Counted from the first letter of the stretch, positions 16,836-25,348 are shown. The stretch is DNA of 52,780 nucleotides from Arminella tubonensis (GCF_003240585.1 NZ_PCDP01000084.1:1-52780), one strand, 5' to 3'. The notes: generated from the sequence alone by a model not told the origin. Made by a program: numbers and translations.

Positions 16836-17771
16836 ATGAACAACGACCGACGCCGCTCCACGACATTTCTGCCGCGGCGCCGGTCGTTGTGGATCTTTTT
16901 CCTGCTCCTGCCGGCATTGGTCGTGATGACGCTCTTCGTCGTCTGGCCGCTGCTTTCCGCCCTTCGGTTCGCCTTCTACGAATTCAACGGCCTCCTGCCC
17001 TCGAATTTCATCGGGCTTGAGAACTTCCGCAAGGTCCTTTTCGAAGAGCCATACAGCGACTGGACCTACAACGCCTTCTGGCACAACGTCATCGTTTTCG
17101 TTTCGCTGATGATCTTTGAAAACGGCACGGCTTTTCTGATCGCATTCGCCTTGCTGAAGGGGCTTCCGGGCCATCGGATCCACCAGGTGATCATCTTTCT
17201 GCCGGTCGTGCTTTCCTCCGTCATTGTCGGCTTTCTCTGGAAGCTGTTCCTTCATCCGCTGTTCGGCATCGTCAATGGCGCGCTTGCCCTCGTTCACATC
17301 CACGGCCCGGCATGGCTCGGAAACGAGAAGACAGCCCTTGGCAGCATCATCTTTGCCAATGTCTGGCATTGGCTGGGTTTTCCGACGCTTGTCCTGCTCG
17401 CAGGCATGCAGCGCATCTCGGCCGAGGTCATTGAGGCCGCGCGGCTCGACGGGGCAGGGGACTACGTGCTTCTGCGCCGCATCATCTGGCCGCTCATTGC
17501 GCCGAGCGTCACGATCGTCTGCATCCTGACATTCATCGGCAGCTTCAACTGGTTCGAGATACCCTACGTCATGGCCGGCCTTACCGGGTCTCCAGGTGGC
17601 TCGACCGACGTGCTCGGCCTTTATTTCTACCGCACCGCTTTCGGCAGCGTCACCAACGGCATTCAGGATTTCGGCCAGGGCAGTGCGCTGGCGGTGCTGA
17701 TGTTTCTGTTCGTCGCCGGGTTTTCGTTCGTTGCGCTGCGCTTCTTGCGCAGGCGCGAAATCCAGCTTTGA
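16836..17771 (+). CDS. CUT1 ABC transporter permease (MalF-like)
   Basis: The protein has 311 residues starting at the ATG next to the binding-protein stop, with AGGGGAAA upstream; an earlier in-frame start at 16800 would overlap that gene. It has six membrane segments. The cytoplasmic EAA loop is EVIEAARLDGAGDYVLLRRIIWPLIAPSV, condensed from the family consensus EAA-x3-G-x9-I-x-LP. Together with the next gene it forms the heterodimeric channel for the sugar bound by the family-1 protein. Confidence 0.9.
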   Translation: MNNDRRRSTTFLPRRRSLWIFFLLLPALVVMTLFVVWPLLSALRFAFYEFNGLLPSNFIGLENFRKVLFEEPYSDWTYNAFWHNVIVFVSLMIFENGTAFLIAFALLKGLPGHRIHQVIIFLPVVLSSVIVGFLWKLFLHPLFGIVNGALALVHIHGPAWLGNEKTALGSIIFANVWHWLGFPTLVLLAGMQRISAEVIEAARLDGAGDYVLLRRIIWPLIAPSVTIVCILTFIGSFNWFEIPYVMAGLTGSPGGSTDVLGLYFYRTAFGSVTNGIQDFGQGSALAVLMFLFVAGFSFVALRFLRRREIQL

Positions 17772-17816
17772 GGATCCGCCCTTGCCGTCGCCTCTTTTTG
17801 AACTGCGGAACAAGAG

Positions 17817-18647
17817 ATGAAAAATTTCGACGAATGGATCAAGAATGGCTTCATTCAGGCGCTGCTCGCACTGAACGCGCTGCTCATGCTCTACCCGCTT
17901 TTCGTGATGGTTCTTTCGTCATTCAAGACGAACGCCGAGATATTCACGTCGCCCTTCGCGCTGCCGCAGGCCTTCTCCTTCGGCAATCTGCAGAAGGTCT
18001 GGGATCAGACAAATTTCATCCGATACATGCTGAACTCGCTGGGGGTGACGGTCGCCTCCATTCTGTTGATCCTCATTTTCGGCACCATGGCCGCCTACGC
18101 GATTGCGCGCTACGAGTTCAAGCTTGGCGGGACAGTCCTGATGTTCTTCATCAGTGGCATGACGGTGCCGTTGAAGCTTGCCATCATTCCGCTTTTCATC
18201 CAGCTCGAAACGCTCCATCTCGTTGATACCTATGCCGGGCTTGTCCTCGTCTACGTTGCCATGGGCCTTCCGTCGGCAGTCTTTATCATGACGGGGTTTC
18301 TTCGCACGCTTCCCCGCGAGCTTGAGGAGTCCGCGCGTATCGATGGCGCCAGCGAGCTCTTGATCATGCTGCGCATCATGCTGCCGCTCGCGCGCCCGGC
18401 AATGGTCATTGTCGCCATCCAGAACGCAGTCCCGATCTGGAATGATTTCTTCTTCCCGCTGATCCTGATCACATCGGATAATCTGAAGACCCTGCCACAG
18501 GGTCTGACGGTTTTCATCGGCGAATTCACGACGGATTGGGGCGTGATGTTTACCGGTCTGACGCTTGCCGCCTTGCCCCTCACGCTGCTCTACATTGTGC
18601 TGTCAAAGCAGTTCATCGCGGGCATCACGCAAGGGGCCGTAAAGTGA
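17817..18647 (+). CDS. CUT1 ABC transporter permease (MalG-like)
   Basis: This 276-residue protein has six membrane segments and an EAA loop LEESARIDGASELLIMLRIMLPLARP. The amino end, with YPLFVMVLSSFKTNAEIF, is standard for MalG-type permeases. It starts 45 bases after the MalF-like gene and ends 39 bases before the ATPase gene. It should pair with that permease in the inner membrane. No sequence anomaly was noticed. Confidence 0.9.
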   Translation: MKNFDEWIKNGFIQALLALNALLMLYPLFVMVLSSFKTNAEIFTSPFALPQAFSFGNLQKVWDQTNFIRYMLNSLGVTVASILLILIFGTMAAYAIARYEFKLGGTVLMFFISGMTVPLKLAIIPLFIQLETLHLVDTYAGLVLVYVAMGLPSAVFIMTGFLRTLPRELEESARIDGASELLIMLRIMLPLARPAMVIVAIQNAVPIWNDFFFPLILITSDNLKTLPQGLTVFIGEFTTDWGVMFTGLTLAALPLTLLYIVLSKQFIAGITQGAVK

Positions 18648-18686
18648 CGCCGTCGATTATTTCTCTCCCAAATCTTTGAGGTCGTC

Positions 18687-19739
18687 ATGAGCTCCGTTCA
18701 AGTCCGCAACGTCAGCAAGAACTATGCCCAGACGAATGTCATTCGCAATGTATCTGTCGATATTCCCGATGGCGAATTCGTCATCCTTGTCGGTCCGTCA
18801 GGCTGCGGAAAATCGACGCTGTTGCGGATGATCGCGGGCCTCGAGGAGATCACCGACGGCGATATCTCGATCGGTGGCTCAGTCATCAATGATGTCGCGC
18901 CCAAATCGCGCGATATCGCCATGGTATTCCAGAATTACGCCCTCTATCCGCATATGACGATCCGCGAGAACATGGAGTTCGCGCTGACGCTGAAGAAGGT
19001 CCCGAAGCCGGAAATTGAGGCGAAGGTTATGCGCGCGGCGGAAATTCTCGGCCTTGGGGATCTGCTGTTGCGCTATCCGCGCCAGCTTTCCGGGGGCCAG
19101 CGCCAGCGGGTCGCGATGGGCCGGGCAATCGTACGCGATCCGAAGGTTTTTCTCTTCGACGAGCCGCTTTCCAATCTCGATGCAAAGCTGCGTGTTCAAA
19201 TGCGCGGCGAGATCAAGGCCCTCCACCAGCGTCTCAAGACGACAACGGTTTATGTCACTCACGATCAGGTCGAGGCCATGACGATGGCTGATCGCATCGT
19301 CGTCATGCGCGCGGGTATCGTGGAACAGTCGGGTACACCACTCGACCTTTACGACAATCCGGCCAATATCTTCGTCGCGCAGTTCATTGGCTCGCCGGCA
19401 ATGAACATTCTCGAAGGCGAGGTGCGCAACGGCGCCTTCGAGGCATCTGACGGAAGCCGCTTCCCGCTTCCTGCCGTCTCGCTGGCCGAAGGGCACAGGA
19501 TATCCTATGGGATCCGACCGGAACATATTCGCCTCTCGGATAAAGGCGTCGCCGGAACGGTCCATCTCGTAGAGCCAACCGGCGCGACCACCGAAATCGT
19601 TGCGATCGTCGGTCGGCAGCAACTGGTCGCGCTCGCGCATGAGCGGCTTGTCGTGCAGCCCGGCCAGCAGGTCATGCTGGCGATTGACCTGTCCAAGGTG
19701 TGCCTCTTCGACGAAGCCGGCCACCGGATCACTGCATAG
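18687..19739 (+). CDS. CUT1 ABC transporter ATP-binding protein (MsmK/UgpC-like)
   Basis: This 350-residue protein has one ABC domain with Walker A GPSGCGKST, signature LSGGQRQRVAMGRA, Walker B VFLFDEPLSNLD and the switch His in VTHDQVEAM. The C-terminal third (from about residue 240) is a TOBE-type regulatory domain with the GIRPEH motif of MalK-like ATPases. Such MalK-type tails can accept regulatory proteins or shared use by several transporters. It energises the two permeases just upstream. Confidence 0.92.
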   Translation: MSSVQVRNVSKNYAQTNVIRNVSVDIPDGEFVILVGPSGCGKSTLLRMIAGLEEITDGDISIGGSVINDVAPKSRDIAMVFQNYALYPHMTIRENMEFALTLKKVPKPEIEAKVMRAAEILGLGDLLLRYPRQLSGGQRQRVAMGRAIVRDPKVFLFDEPLSNLDAKLRVQMRGEIKALHQRLKTTTVYVTHDQVEAMTMADRIVVMRAGIVEQSGTPLDLYDNPANIFVAQFIGSPAMNILEGEVRNGAFEASDGSRFPLPAVSLAEGHRISYGIRPEHIRLSDKGVAGTVHLVEPTGATTEIVAIVGRQQLVALAHERLVVQPGQQVMLAIDLSKVCLFDEAGHRITA

Positions 19740-19748
19740 GATAGAACG

Positions 19749-20516
19749 ATGAGCAACAGGAAATGCGTCATCATCACCGGCGGTGGCTCGGGTATCGGCG
19801 CAGCGACGGCAATCGCCTTCGCCAAGGCCGGCTATGACATCGTCGTCAATTATAGCAGCAACCGCGATGGCGCCGACAGCATTGTCGAGGAATGCCGTTC
19901 ACTCGGAGTCGAGGCGATCAGCGCCGCCGGCGATATCGCCGACGATGCCGCATGCTTATCGATTGTAGACGCGGCCGTTCAGCGCTTTGGCCGCATCGAC
20001 GCGCTTGTCAACAATGCAGGCGTGACGCGATACGCGCCTGCGCAAGATCTGGCTGCTGCGAACGCCGCTGATTTCGAGCATATCTTCAGCGTCAACGTCA
20101 TCGGTACCTATCAGATGATCCGCGCAGCGGCAGGGCGTTTGAGCAAGGCCTCACTTGGCTCGATCGTCAACATCTCCTCGGATTCCGCCTTCTCGGGCTC
20201 AGGTTCGTCGCTTGCCTATGCGGCCTCGAAGGGAGCGGTGAACACGATGACCGTAGGGCTCGCCCGCTCGCTCGCACCCCACATCCGCGTCAACGCCGTC
20301 TGCCCCGGCTTTGTCGATACGACTTGGGCATTGTCCTGGCATAGCGAGGAATCCTACGAGACGTTCAAGCAAGGGCTGCTGGCTGCCGCTCCGCTCAAGA
20401 CTATCCCCGACGCCGAAGACGTCGCCGACGCGATCCTGTGGCTGACCGATCGCGCGACGCGCGTTACCGGTCAATGCATGATCATAGACAGCGGCATGCA
20501 TCTGTCAGAAGGATAA
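19749..20516 (+). CDS. SDR-family sugar/alcohol oxidoreductase
   Basis: This 255-residue classical SDR has the TGGGSGIG dinucleotide loop at 10-17, the structural NNAG at 88-91, and catalytic Ser144, Tyr157 and Lys161. The loop after strand 2 (VVNYSSNRDGA) resembles NADP-preferring FabG/glucose-dehydrogenase-like SDRs. It starts nine bases after the ATPase stop, so it is the last gene of the CUT1 operon. Probable job: oxidise or reduce the imported sugar or its derivative. The substrate cannot be told from the sequence. Confidence 0.8.
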   Translation: MSNRKCVIITGGGSGIGAATAIAFAKAGYDIVVNYSSNRDGADSIVEECRSLGVEAISAAGDIADDAACLSIVDAAVQRFGRIDALVNNAGVTRYAPAQDLAAANAADFEHIFSVNVIGTYQMIRAAAGRLSKASLGSIVNISSDSAFSGSGSSLAYAASKGAVNTMTVGLARSLAPHIRVNAVCPGFVDTTWALSWHSEESYETFKQGLLAAAPLKTIPDAEDVADAILWLTDRATRVTGQCMIIDSGMHLSEG

Positions 20517-20547
20517 CTTCCGGGGTTCGGGGCCGTCAGTCGCCACT

Positions 20548-20790
20548 TCAACGCGGCTTGAGATTGGCTTCCTGCGCGGCCTCGATGAATACCTTGCGTG
20601 CATCTTCGGAGGATTTGTTGCCGGCGATGGCGGCGCGACAGAAACGTCTGGCGGCAGCATGGCGAGGTCCGGGATCTCCCGGCCAGGGTCCATCGAGAAA
20701 CTCAAGTGCGTCAATCGGGCTTTTCAGCGTGACGATCTCGCCCGGTTTTATCATCAGGTCGACCGTTTCACTCCATCGAACAGGGCGCAT
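20548..20790 (-). CDS. DUF982 small protein
   Basis: The protein has 80 residues when begun at the ATG with GGAG six bases upstream; the frame runs on to 20823. The pattern (a W-P-like N-terminus, PIDALEFLDGPWPGDPGPRHAAARRFCRAAI and DARKVFIEAAQEA) fits DUF982, a family of small proteins abundant in rhizobia and without known function. It is convergent with the SDR gene, with 31 bases between the stops. It probably acts in the cytoplasm, because no signal or membrane segment is present. Confidence 0.75.
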   Translation of the reverse strand: MRPVRWSETVDLMIKPGEIVTLKSPIDALEFLDGPWPGDPGPRHAAARRFCRAAIAGNKSSEDARKVFIEAAQEANLKPR

Positions 20791-20937
20791 GGCTTTCTCC
20801 AGCAGCCCTTGGTCCGACGTCAAAGCTCGACGCGGTTCTCTCAGGCCGGATAATTGATTTCGCTAAAAGGCGCCCGCGCCTGTCACGGTTTGCGCGACCA
20901 AGTCCCGCCTACCCGGGGCGGCGAGTGATAGATCAGC

Positions 20938-20965
20938 AAAAAAGGCCAGGCAAATTGCCTGACCT
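20938..20965 (-). terminator. Rho-independent terminator of the cold-shock gene
   Basis: On the minus strand an 11-bp near-perfect hairpin (AGGTCAGGCAA / TTGCCTGGCCT, one G-T pair) is followed by six T residues. It lies about 70 bases after the cold-shock gene stop and is the clearest intrinsic terminator in the window. Confidence 0.85.
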
Positions 20966-21034
20966 TCCAGAGGTAGTCGTGCCAATAAACGGTGCCAGTA
21001 CATCCGTGGTCACCGAAAAAGCACAAAGACCGAT

Positions 21035-21244
21035 TTAGGCAGCCTGAAGCTGTCCAGCGGACATTTTGCCCGACTTGTTGTCGCGTTCCAATTCGTAGCC
21101 GATCTTCTGACCTTCAACGATTTCGCGCATTCCAGCGCGTTCAACAGCAGAGATGTGGACGAATACGTCCGCGTCGCCGTTGTCAGGTTGAATGAAGCCG
21201 AAGCCCTTTGTGGAATTGAACCATTTAACTGTGCCAGTGGCCAT
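21035..21244 (-). CDS. cspA: Cold-shock domain protein (CspA family)
   Basis: This 69-residue single cold-shock domain has both RNA-binding motifs: RNP1 as KGFGFIQ and RNP2 as VFVHISAV. The opening TGTVKWFNSTKG is diagnostic. In the family it is a nucleic-acid chaperone that melts RNA secondary structure. AAAGGG lies about ten bases before the ATG. The 5' region has no gene on either strand for about 400 bases, leaving room for the long regulatory leader common in csp genes. The paralogue number in this genome cannot be judged here. Confidence 0.95.
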   Translation of the reverse strand: MATGTVKWFNSTKGFGFIQPDNGDADVFVHISAVERAGMREIVEGQKIGYELERDNKSGKMSAGQLQAA

Positions 21245-21653
21245 AACGAAACCCTTTCATAGCAACATTGGAGGATCGACGCGCATAGTGACGCCGAATG
21301 ACGATCTCGATTTTGAAGGGGAAGTTCGTCCGGGCGCGCTGCCAAGCGCGCAATAACAAAAGCCAGTCAAGCAAATATCGATAAACCTTAAATAGGCTGT
21401 CTGCACTCCGATGTCAACTTTTGGTTCAAATTAATGAAAGGTTTCGCCGAAAAGTCGAGCAATGCGTGCGTCGCGAGATCCTGATGCTCGGTCAATATGC
21501 CGATGTGCTGTAATAAAGCAGGCTGCATGAAACGGCCATATCGTAGAACCGAGACTGCATCCCTATATCCTGAAAGCGCCCCTCCGTAACCGCAGAAGAC
21601 GATAAGTCTCCACCGCACAATGCCGCGAAATCTTAAAAAACCAGGATGCAGCG
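21245..21653. other. Gene-free stretch: cspA leader and promoter, GNAT promoter
   Basis: These 409 bases lie between divergent cspA (minus) and the GNAT gene (plus). A 76-codon frame at 21388-21618 on minus has no family resemblance and is not called. The cspA-proximal half probably holds its leader. I could not define -35/-10 elements with confidence. Confidence 0.4.
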
Positions 21654-22391
21654 ATGTCTACTTTTCAACAATTCGAACAAGAAGCCGAAGTGCCGAAGGC
21701 AGATCAAATCCAACTCGACGATCCGATCCGGGCAGCGCTGACCAGCGCCCACAAAGGGCTTGCGGAAGGTGGTGCGCTTGCACAACGCTATCCGTCAGAA
21801 GTCGCGCCATTCGGCTACCTTCACGATCGCACGCCGCAAAGCTTCGAGGCGCTCCGCCGGCTTATTCCGCCTGGCGGTCATGTCGTGCTCTTCACGGTCG
21901 AAAAGGTCAGCCCGCCAGAGACACTGAGAATCCAGATGGAGTTTGAGCTGGATCAGATGGTGGCAAATTTCGTTGCTCCACCGGCGGACACTTCGCAGAT
22001 CGTTACCTTGGGCCGCCAGGACGTTCCGGACATGCAGCGGCTTGTCGAAATGACGAAGCCGGGGCCGTTCTGCGCAAGAACGCACGAGCTTGGAGATTAT
22101 CTCGGCATCCGGTCCGGTGGTGAACTCGTCGCGTTGGCTGGCGAGCGAATGCGGTTTGGACGGCATGTCGAGATCAGCGCCGTCTGCGTTCACCCCAATC
22201 ACAGGGGTAAGCATTACGCTCAAACGCTGATAGCGACGTTATCCCAGTCGGCGTTCCACCGCGGAGAAATCCCGATGCTTCATGTAAAGACGGACAACCA
22301 ATCGGCGATCGCTCTCTATAGCCAGCTTGGCTTTATCAAGCGTCGTGTTCTGCACGTGACTATTCTCGCAGACGCCACAGCGGATCAGTGA
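21654..22391 (+). CDS. GNAT-family N-acetyltransferase (FR47-like)
   Basis: This 245-residue protein has its GNAT fold in the C-terminal half. VEISAVCVHPNHRGKHYAQTL (about residues 175-195) contains the acetyl-CoA pyrophosphate loop, and LHVKTDNQSAIALYSQLGF is the canonical last-strand block. The N-terminal 110 residues carry PPGGHVVLFT and probably a second, degenerate acetyltransferase-like half, as in the FR47 group. Substrate unknown: amino acids, small amines or proteins are all possible. It stands alone as a single-gene unit. Confidence 0.85.
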   Translation: MSTFQQFEQEAEVPKADQIQLDDPIRAALTSAHKGLAEGGALAQRYPSEVAPFGYLHDRTPQSFEALRRLIPPGGHVVLFTVEKVSPPETLRIQMEFELDQMVANFVAPPADTSQIVTLGRQDVPDMQRLVEMTKPGPFCARTHELGDYLGIRSGGELVALAGERMRFGRHVEISAVCVHPNHRGKHYAQTLIATLSQSAFHRGEIPMLHVKTDNQSAIALYSQLGFIKRRVLHVTILADATADQ

Positions 22392-22952
22392 CCATCAAAG
22401 TCGCGCTATGGGCAACCGTGGGCCTGAGCCCGCGGGTGCTTCAGGGTTAATGCCGAACCGAGGTCAGAAAGCTCGATCGCGGCCGCCTCGGCGGCGTGCG
22501 TTGCCGGCCGTACGCGAGGCGCTCATGCAAGGCCGCGGCAGAGTTCTCGAGTGGTTTTCACAGGAAGGTATCAACTTTGGTGCGGCTGATGCGGCGCTTG
22601 AACGAGAACCTCGATCGCCTGGTGATTGAGGATGCGGCCGGTCGATAGCGAGCAGCCTTGGGCTTGATGACTTACGATCTGAGGAAAGCAATTCGCACGC
22701 TACCAGGCGTCTTTAATGATATAGTCCGGCTGGGTTGGATCAACGGCAAGTCGAGCCGCACGCATTTGAGCCGAGTCCCTTTCACTCCCTGCTATGCTGA
22801 CGAGTGAGTGTGCGTTGGATCAGTGTCGTACGGCAGCCGTATTGGCTCTGGCTTGTCGCAAGTGTTGGCCACTGCCCATCGATGGCAGGAGTTCTGATCC
22901 ACTGGCAACGAACGTCAGACCGGCAATTAGAAACGCTGCAATGGAGGATGAC
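22392..22952. other. Gene-poor stretch without a supported gene
   Basis: I see no convincing gene in these 561 bases. A 73-codon frame on plus at 22408-22629 is Arg/Pro-rich with no recognised motif. On minus, about 33 clean codons end in TAG near 22707, and no domain could be recognised in them. The last bases supply the Shine-Dalgarno GGAGG of the next gene. It may be decayed coding sequence. Confidence 0.35.
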
Positions 22953-23222
22953 ATGACGACATTGTTCGTGAGGCATGCTGTCTCGGACTACAGGACTTGG
23001 CGGAAGGTCTACGACAGTTTTTCTGCGATCCAGAAGGCGAACGGCGTAACAGCGGAGGCGGTATATCAAGCCATCGATAACCCCAACGACGTCACCGTGA
23101 CCCACGAATTCGCGACGCTGGAGGCGGCCCAGGCCTTCACTAGGTTGGAGGAGTTGGGAAAGGCGATGCAGAGTGGGGGAGTGGTCGGGACACCGACAGT
23201 CTGGTTCACGCAAAAAGTTTAA
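22953..23222 (+). CDS. Small ABM/cyclase-like dimeric alpha-beta barrel protein
   Basis: The protein has 89 residues starting at the ATG with GGAGG six bases upstream; a longer frame from 22794 has no homology-like sequence in front. VRHAVSDYRTWRKVYDSF, VTHEFATLEAAQAFTRLEEL and the ending GTPTVWFTQKV match the antibiotic-biosynthesis-monooxygenase-like ferredoxin-fold proteins often named cyclase in rhizobial genomes. Such proteins are small homodimers, and few have a known reaction. It is a monocistronic gene between gene-poor stretches. Confidence 0.7.
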   Translation: MTTLFVRHAVSDYRTWRKVYDSFSAIQKANGVTAEAVYQAIDNPNDVTVTHEFATLEAAQAFTRLEELGKAMQSGGVVGTPTVWFTQKV

Positions 23223-23414
23223 CGTGCCAGGGACGATGGATATGATGCCCCTTGGAGGCCCAGTCATGGCAGTCGCGTCCCCGGACGCTATCGGCCTGCG
23301 TCTGTAACTCCGTCTCGTGGCGATTGTTCTGGTCGGCGGCTTGTGGCAATGCTGCATTGAAAGCAATCAGGCTCGGGCATATTTCAAGCAGCTGCAACGC
23401 CCAGGGGAGATCCG

Positions 23415-23624
23415 ATGAAAATAAGTGCACGTAATCAGATCAAGGGCAAAATCGTCGAGGTGACCAAGGGTGCGACAACATCCCATGTGCGCATTGATAT
23501 CGGCAACGGTGCCGTCGTTACGGCGTCGATCACCAATCAGGCTGTCGAAGAACTCGGACTCGCCGTCGGCGGATCGGCCTATGCGGTGATCAAAGCCTCC
23601 GACGTGATGGTCGCCGTCGACTGA
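23415..23624 (+). CDS. Molbindin-like Mop-domain (TOBE) protein
   Basis: This 69-residue protein consists of one Mop/TOBE domain: SARNQIKGKIVEVTKGATTSHV, the central GNGAVVTASIT and the closing VIKASDVMVAVD follow the molbindin pattern closely. In the family, single Mop domains assemble into hexamers that bind molybdate or tungstate and buffer or sense the oxyanion. AGGGGAGA lies just before the ATG. No modABC genes are in the window, so it is an orphan storage or homeostasis protein. Its stop is seven bases from the convergent trmO stop. Confidence 0.88.
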   Translation: MKISARNQIKGKIVEVTKGATTSHVRIDIGNGAVVTASITNQAVEELGLAVGGSAYAVIKASDVMVAVD

Positions 23625-23625
23625 A

Positions 23626-23648
23626 TATTGTCAGACCTTCTGACAATA
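23626..23648. terminator. Hairpin shared by convergent mop and trmO ends
   Basis: A perfect 10-bp inverted repeat, TATTGTCAGA / TCTGACAATA, with a 3-base loop lies between the two convergent stops and includes the last trmO codons. It lacks a T-run on either side, so a bidirectional terminator or convergent-end RNA-stability element is inferred, not proven. Confidence 0.45.
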
Positions 23649-24155
23649 GTGAGCCGTGCCTTCGTCGCCGGTCTGGGAGTCACCCGGTTGAGGTGGCGCG
23701 ATCGGCTTGAACAGGGTCCGGTCGGGCTTGATATCGATGAGCGGCGTGCCGTCGAGACAATCAAGCCCGCGCACGAGCAGCATCGCGCCCTCGATGGCTT
23801 CCAACTTGACAATCGAAGTGCCGATCGGGTTTGGCCGAACGGGAGATCGCAAGGAGAAGGTGCCGTGCACCGTACCGTTGCTAGCAGGGCTTTGCAGCAC
23901 CAGATCACCACGCGAGCGATCGAGCCAATAGAGAATTTCCAGCTGCTCGAGGGCCTCGACGCCTCTCAACGCCAATGCCCACGGCTCGAAAATCTCTATT
24001 CTGCAGATCGGACCGTCGTGCCGACCTTGACGTGGCGTCTGCAAGCGTGATGTCCAGGGCGTCGAGATGCGGCCGATGAAAACGAGGCCGGCATCCGTTG
24101 TTGGCGGTGGCTCGATGGCGACCTCATTTTTTCGGATTTCATTTTCACGGACCAT
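23631..24155 (-). CDS. trmO: TrmO-like tRNA (t6A37) N6-methyltransferase
   Basis: This 174-residue protein of the TsaA/UPF0066 fold contains GLVFIGRISTPW, a LYWLDRSR block and the signature FSLRSPVRPNPIG (centre of the SAM-binding site), then GLDCLDGTPLIDIKPD. These are the conserved segments of TrmO, which methylates t6A37 in tRNA-Thr. The length is shorter than E. coli TrmO (about 235 residues) but usual for alphaproteobacteria. The ATG has AGAGGGG seven bases upstream. The gene stands alone on minus and converges with the Mop gene. Confidence 0.88.
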   Translation of the reverse strand: MVRENEIRKNEVAIEPPPTTDAGLVFIGRISTPWTSRLQTPRQGRHDGPICRIEIFEPWALALRGVEALEQLEILYWLDRSRGDLVLQSPASNGTVHGTFSLRSPVRPNPIGTSIVKLEAIEGAMLLVRGLDCLDGTPLIDIKPDRTLFKPIAPPQPGDSQTGDEGTAHYCQKV

Positions 24156-24360
24156 CGCTTCCCCCTCTATTCTTGAGCGCAGAGGCGAGCGAACTTACCT
24201 TGGATCGCACCACACACCTCTTTGGTATCATACAGCTGATTCATAGGCCTGGGAGTCTGCAGGTCTTATCGTGCGGACGGCCACGTTGTTGATCGCAGTT
24301 AACACCGTCGGCATCTCATGCTATCGGGACGGTGCGACTGCAATACCGAAGGAGACGAGC

Positions 24361-24855
24361 ATGTTCGAGGCTAAGGCGATCACTGGCAGCAAGCCGGAGT
24401 TCTATCATGAGCTCGGCTCCCAACTGCACGCGCTCCTGTCAGGAGAAAGCGATCCGGTGGCGAATGCAGCCAACACATCGGCGCTGATTTTTCAGATGCT
24501 GCCGGATCTCAATTGGGCAGGCTTCTATTTCCTTCACACGGAAGACGAGCTTCTGCTGGGCCCGTTTCAGGGCAAGCCCGCCTGTGTCCGCATAGCGGTG
24601 GGGTGCGGTGTTTGCGGAGCGGCGGTCGAAAAAGCCCAATCAATCGTCGTGGAAGATGTCCATGCGTTTCCGGGTCACATCGCTTGTGACGCAGCATCGC
24701 GTTCCGAGCTGGTCGTGCCGCTGTTTCGCGATGGCCAAGTGTTCGGCGTCATCGATCTCGACAGTCCATCCCCTGGCAGGTTCGATGCGGCGGATCGGGA
24801 AGGCATCGAGGCGCTCGCAGCCACATATGTCTCGGCCTCCTCCTGGGATGACTGA
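24361..24855 (+). CDS. msrC: Free methionine-(R)-sulfoxide reductase (GAF domain)
   Basis: The protein has 164 residues from the ATG with AAGGAGA eight bases upstream; a longer frame from 24271 is not family-like. It is a single GAF domain with NWAGFYFL, GVCGAAVEKAQSIVVEDVHAFPGHIACD and SRSELVVPLF. Cys75, Cys85 and Cys109 sit where E. coli fRMsr has its three redox cysteines. In the family it reduces free Met-R-sulfoxide with thioredoxin. Its stop overlaps the next reading frame by eight bases, suggesting coupling. Confidence 0.92.
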   Translation: MFEAKAITGSKPEFYHELGSQLHALLSGESDPVANAANTSALIFQMLPDLNWAGFYFLHTEDELLLGPFQGKPACVRIAVGCGVCGAAVEKAQSIVVEDVHAFPGHIACDAASRSELVVPLFRDGQVFGVIDLDSPSPGRFDAADREGIEALAATYVSASSWDD

Positions 24856-25324
24856 GCATCATTTCGCGCAACATGCTCCGTCATTGGCAGCTGCCATGTC
24901 CAGTGACTTGGCGAGCCCGAAAATTCTGATCGGGAGCTGGTCGGTTCGCCGGAAGGTTATTGACTATCGCGGCGGCGGTGCGTTGACCTTCATTGGCAAT
25001 GCCATCATCACCGAGCATGCATTCGAAGAGCATGGCCAGTTTCAGGTGGCAGGCAACCGGCTCGACTCTCGCCGACACTACAGGCTGAACATGGAAGACG
25101 ATTTCGCCTCCGTTCTCTTTCCGGATGGTTCGCATTTCGTCCGTCTCACCTGCCAACCATCCCAGAGCGTCTCGCATTCTTGCGGCGATGACAGCTACCA
25201 TGGGCGATTTATCGTCCGTGGCCCGGATCAATGGGCGGAAATCTGGTCTGTCGCCGGCCCGAGAAAACGATATCGGAGCATCACGCTCTACCGCCGATAC
25301 ACCCCCTCTACCGCAGTCGGGTGA
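24848..25324 (+). CDS. DUF6314 family protein
   Basis: The frame from ATG 24848 gives 158 residues and overlaps msrC by eight bases. An internal ATG at 24896 would give 142 residues and fits the usual beginning of the family better; neither has a clear Shine-Dalgarno. The segments LIGSWSVRRKVID, GRFIVRGPDQWAEIWSVAGPRKRYRS and ITLYRRY match DUF6314, a lipocalin-like beta-barrel family of unknown function. The neighbouring conserved Cys and His (SVSHSCGDDSYHG) may bind a ligand. Overlap with the free Met-sulfoxide reductase gene could indicate a shared oxidative-stress role. Confidence 0.72.
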   Translation: MTEHHFAQHAPSLAAAMSSDLASPKILIGSWSVRRKVIDYRGGGALTFIGNAIITEHAFEEHGQFQVAGNRLDSRRHYRLNMEDDFASVLFPDGSHFVRLTCQPSQSVSHSCGDDSYHGRFIVRGPDQWAEIWSVAGPRKRYRSITLYRRYTPSTAVG

Positions 25325-25348
25325 CCGCGCAACCTGTCACAGCAAACA

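Noticed and set aside
16737..17813. A 358-codon minus-strand frame opposite the MalF-like permease
   Set aside because: Its composition is dominated by charged and Gln residues from reading a hydrophobic gene backwards; it overlaps a confident permease completely.
21388..21618. A 76-codon minus-strand frame upstream of cspA
   Set aside because: No motif and no Shine-Dalgarno; more likely part of the cspA leader/promoter region.
22408..22629. A 73-codon plus-strand Arg/Pro-rich frame after the GNAT gene
   Set aside because: No recognised domain and unusual composition; kept as part of a gene-poor stretch.
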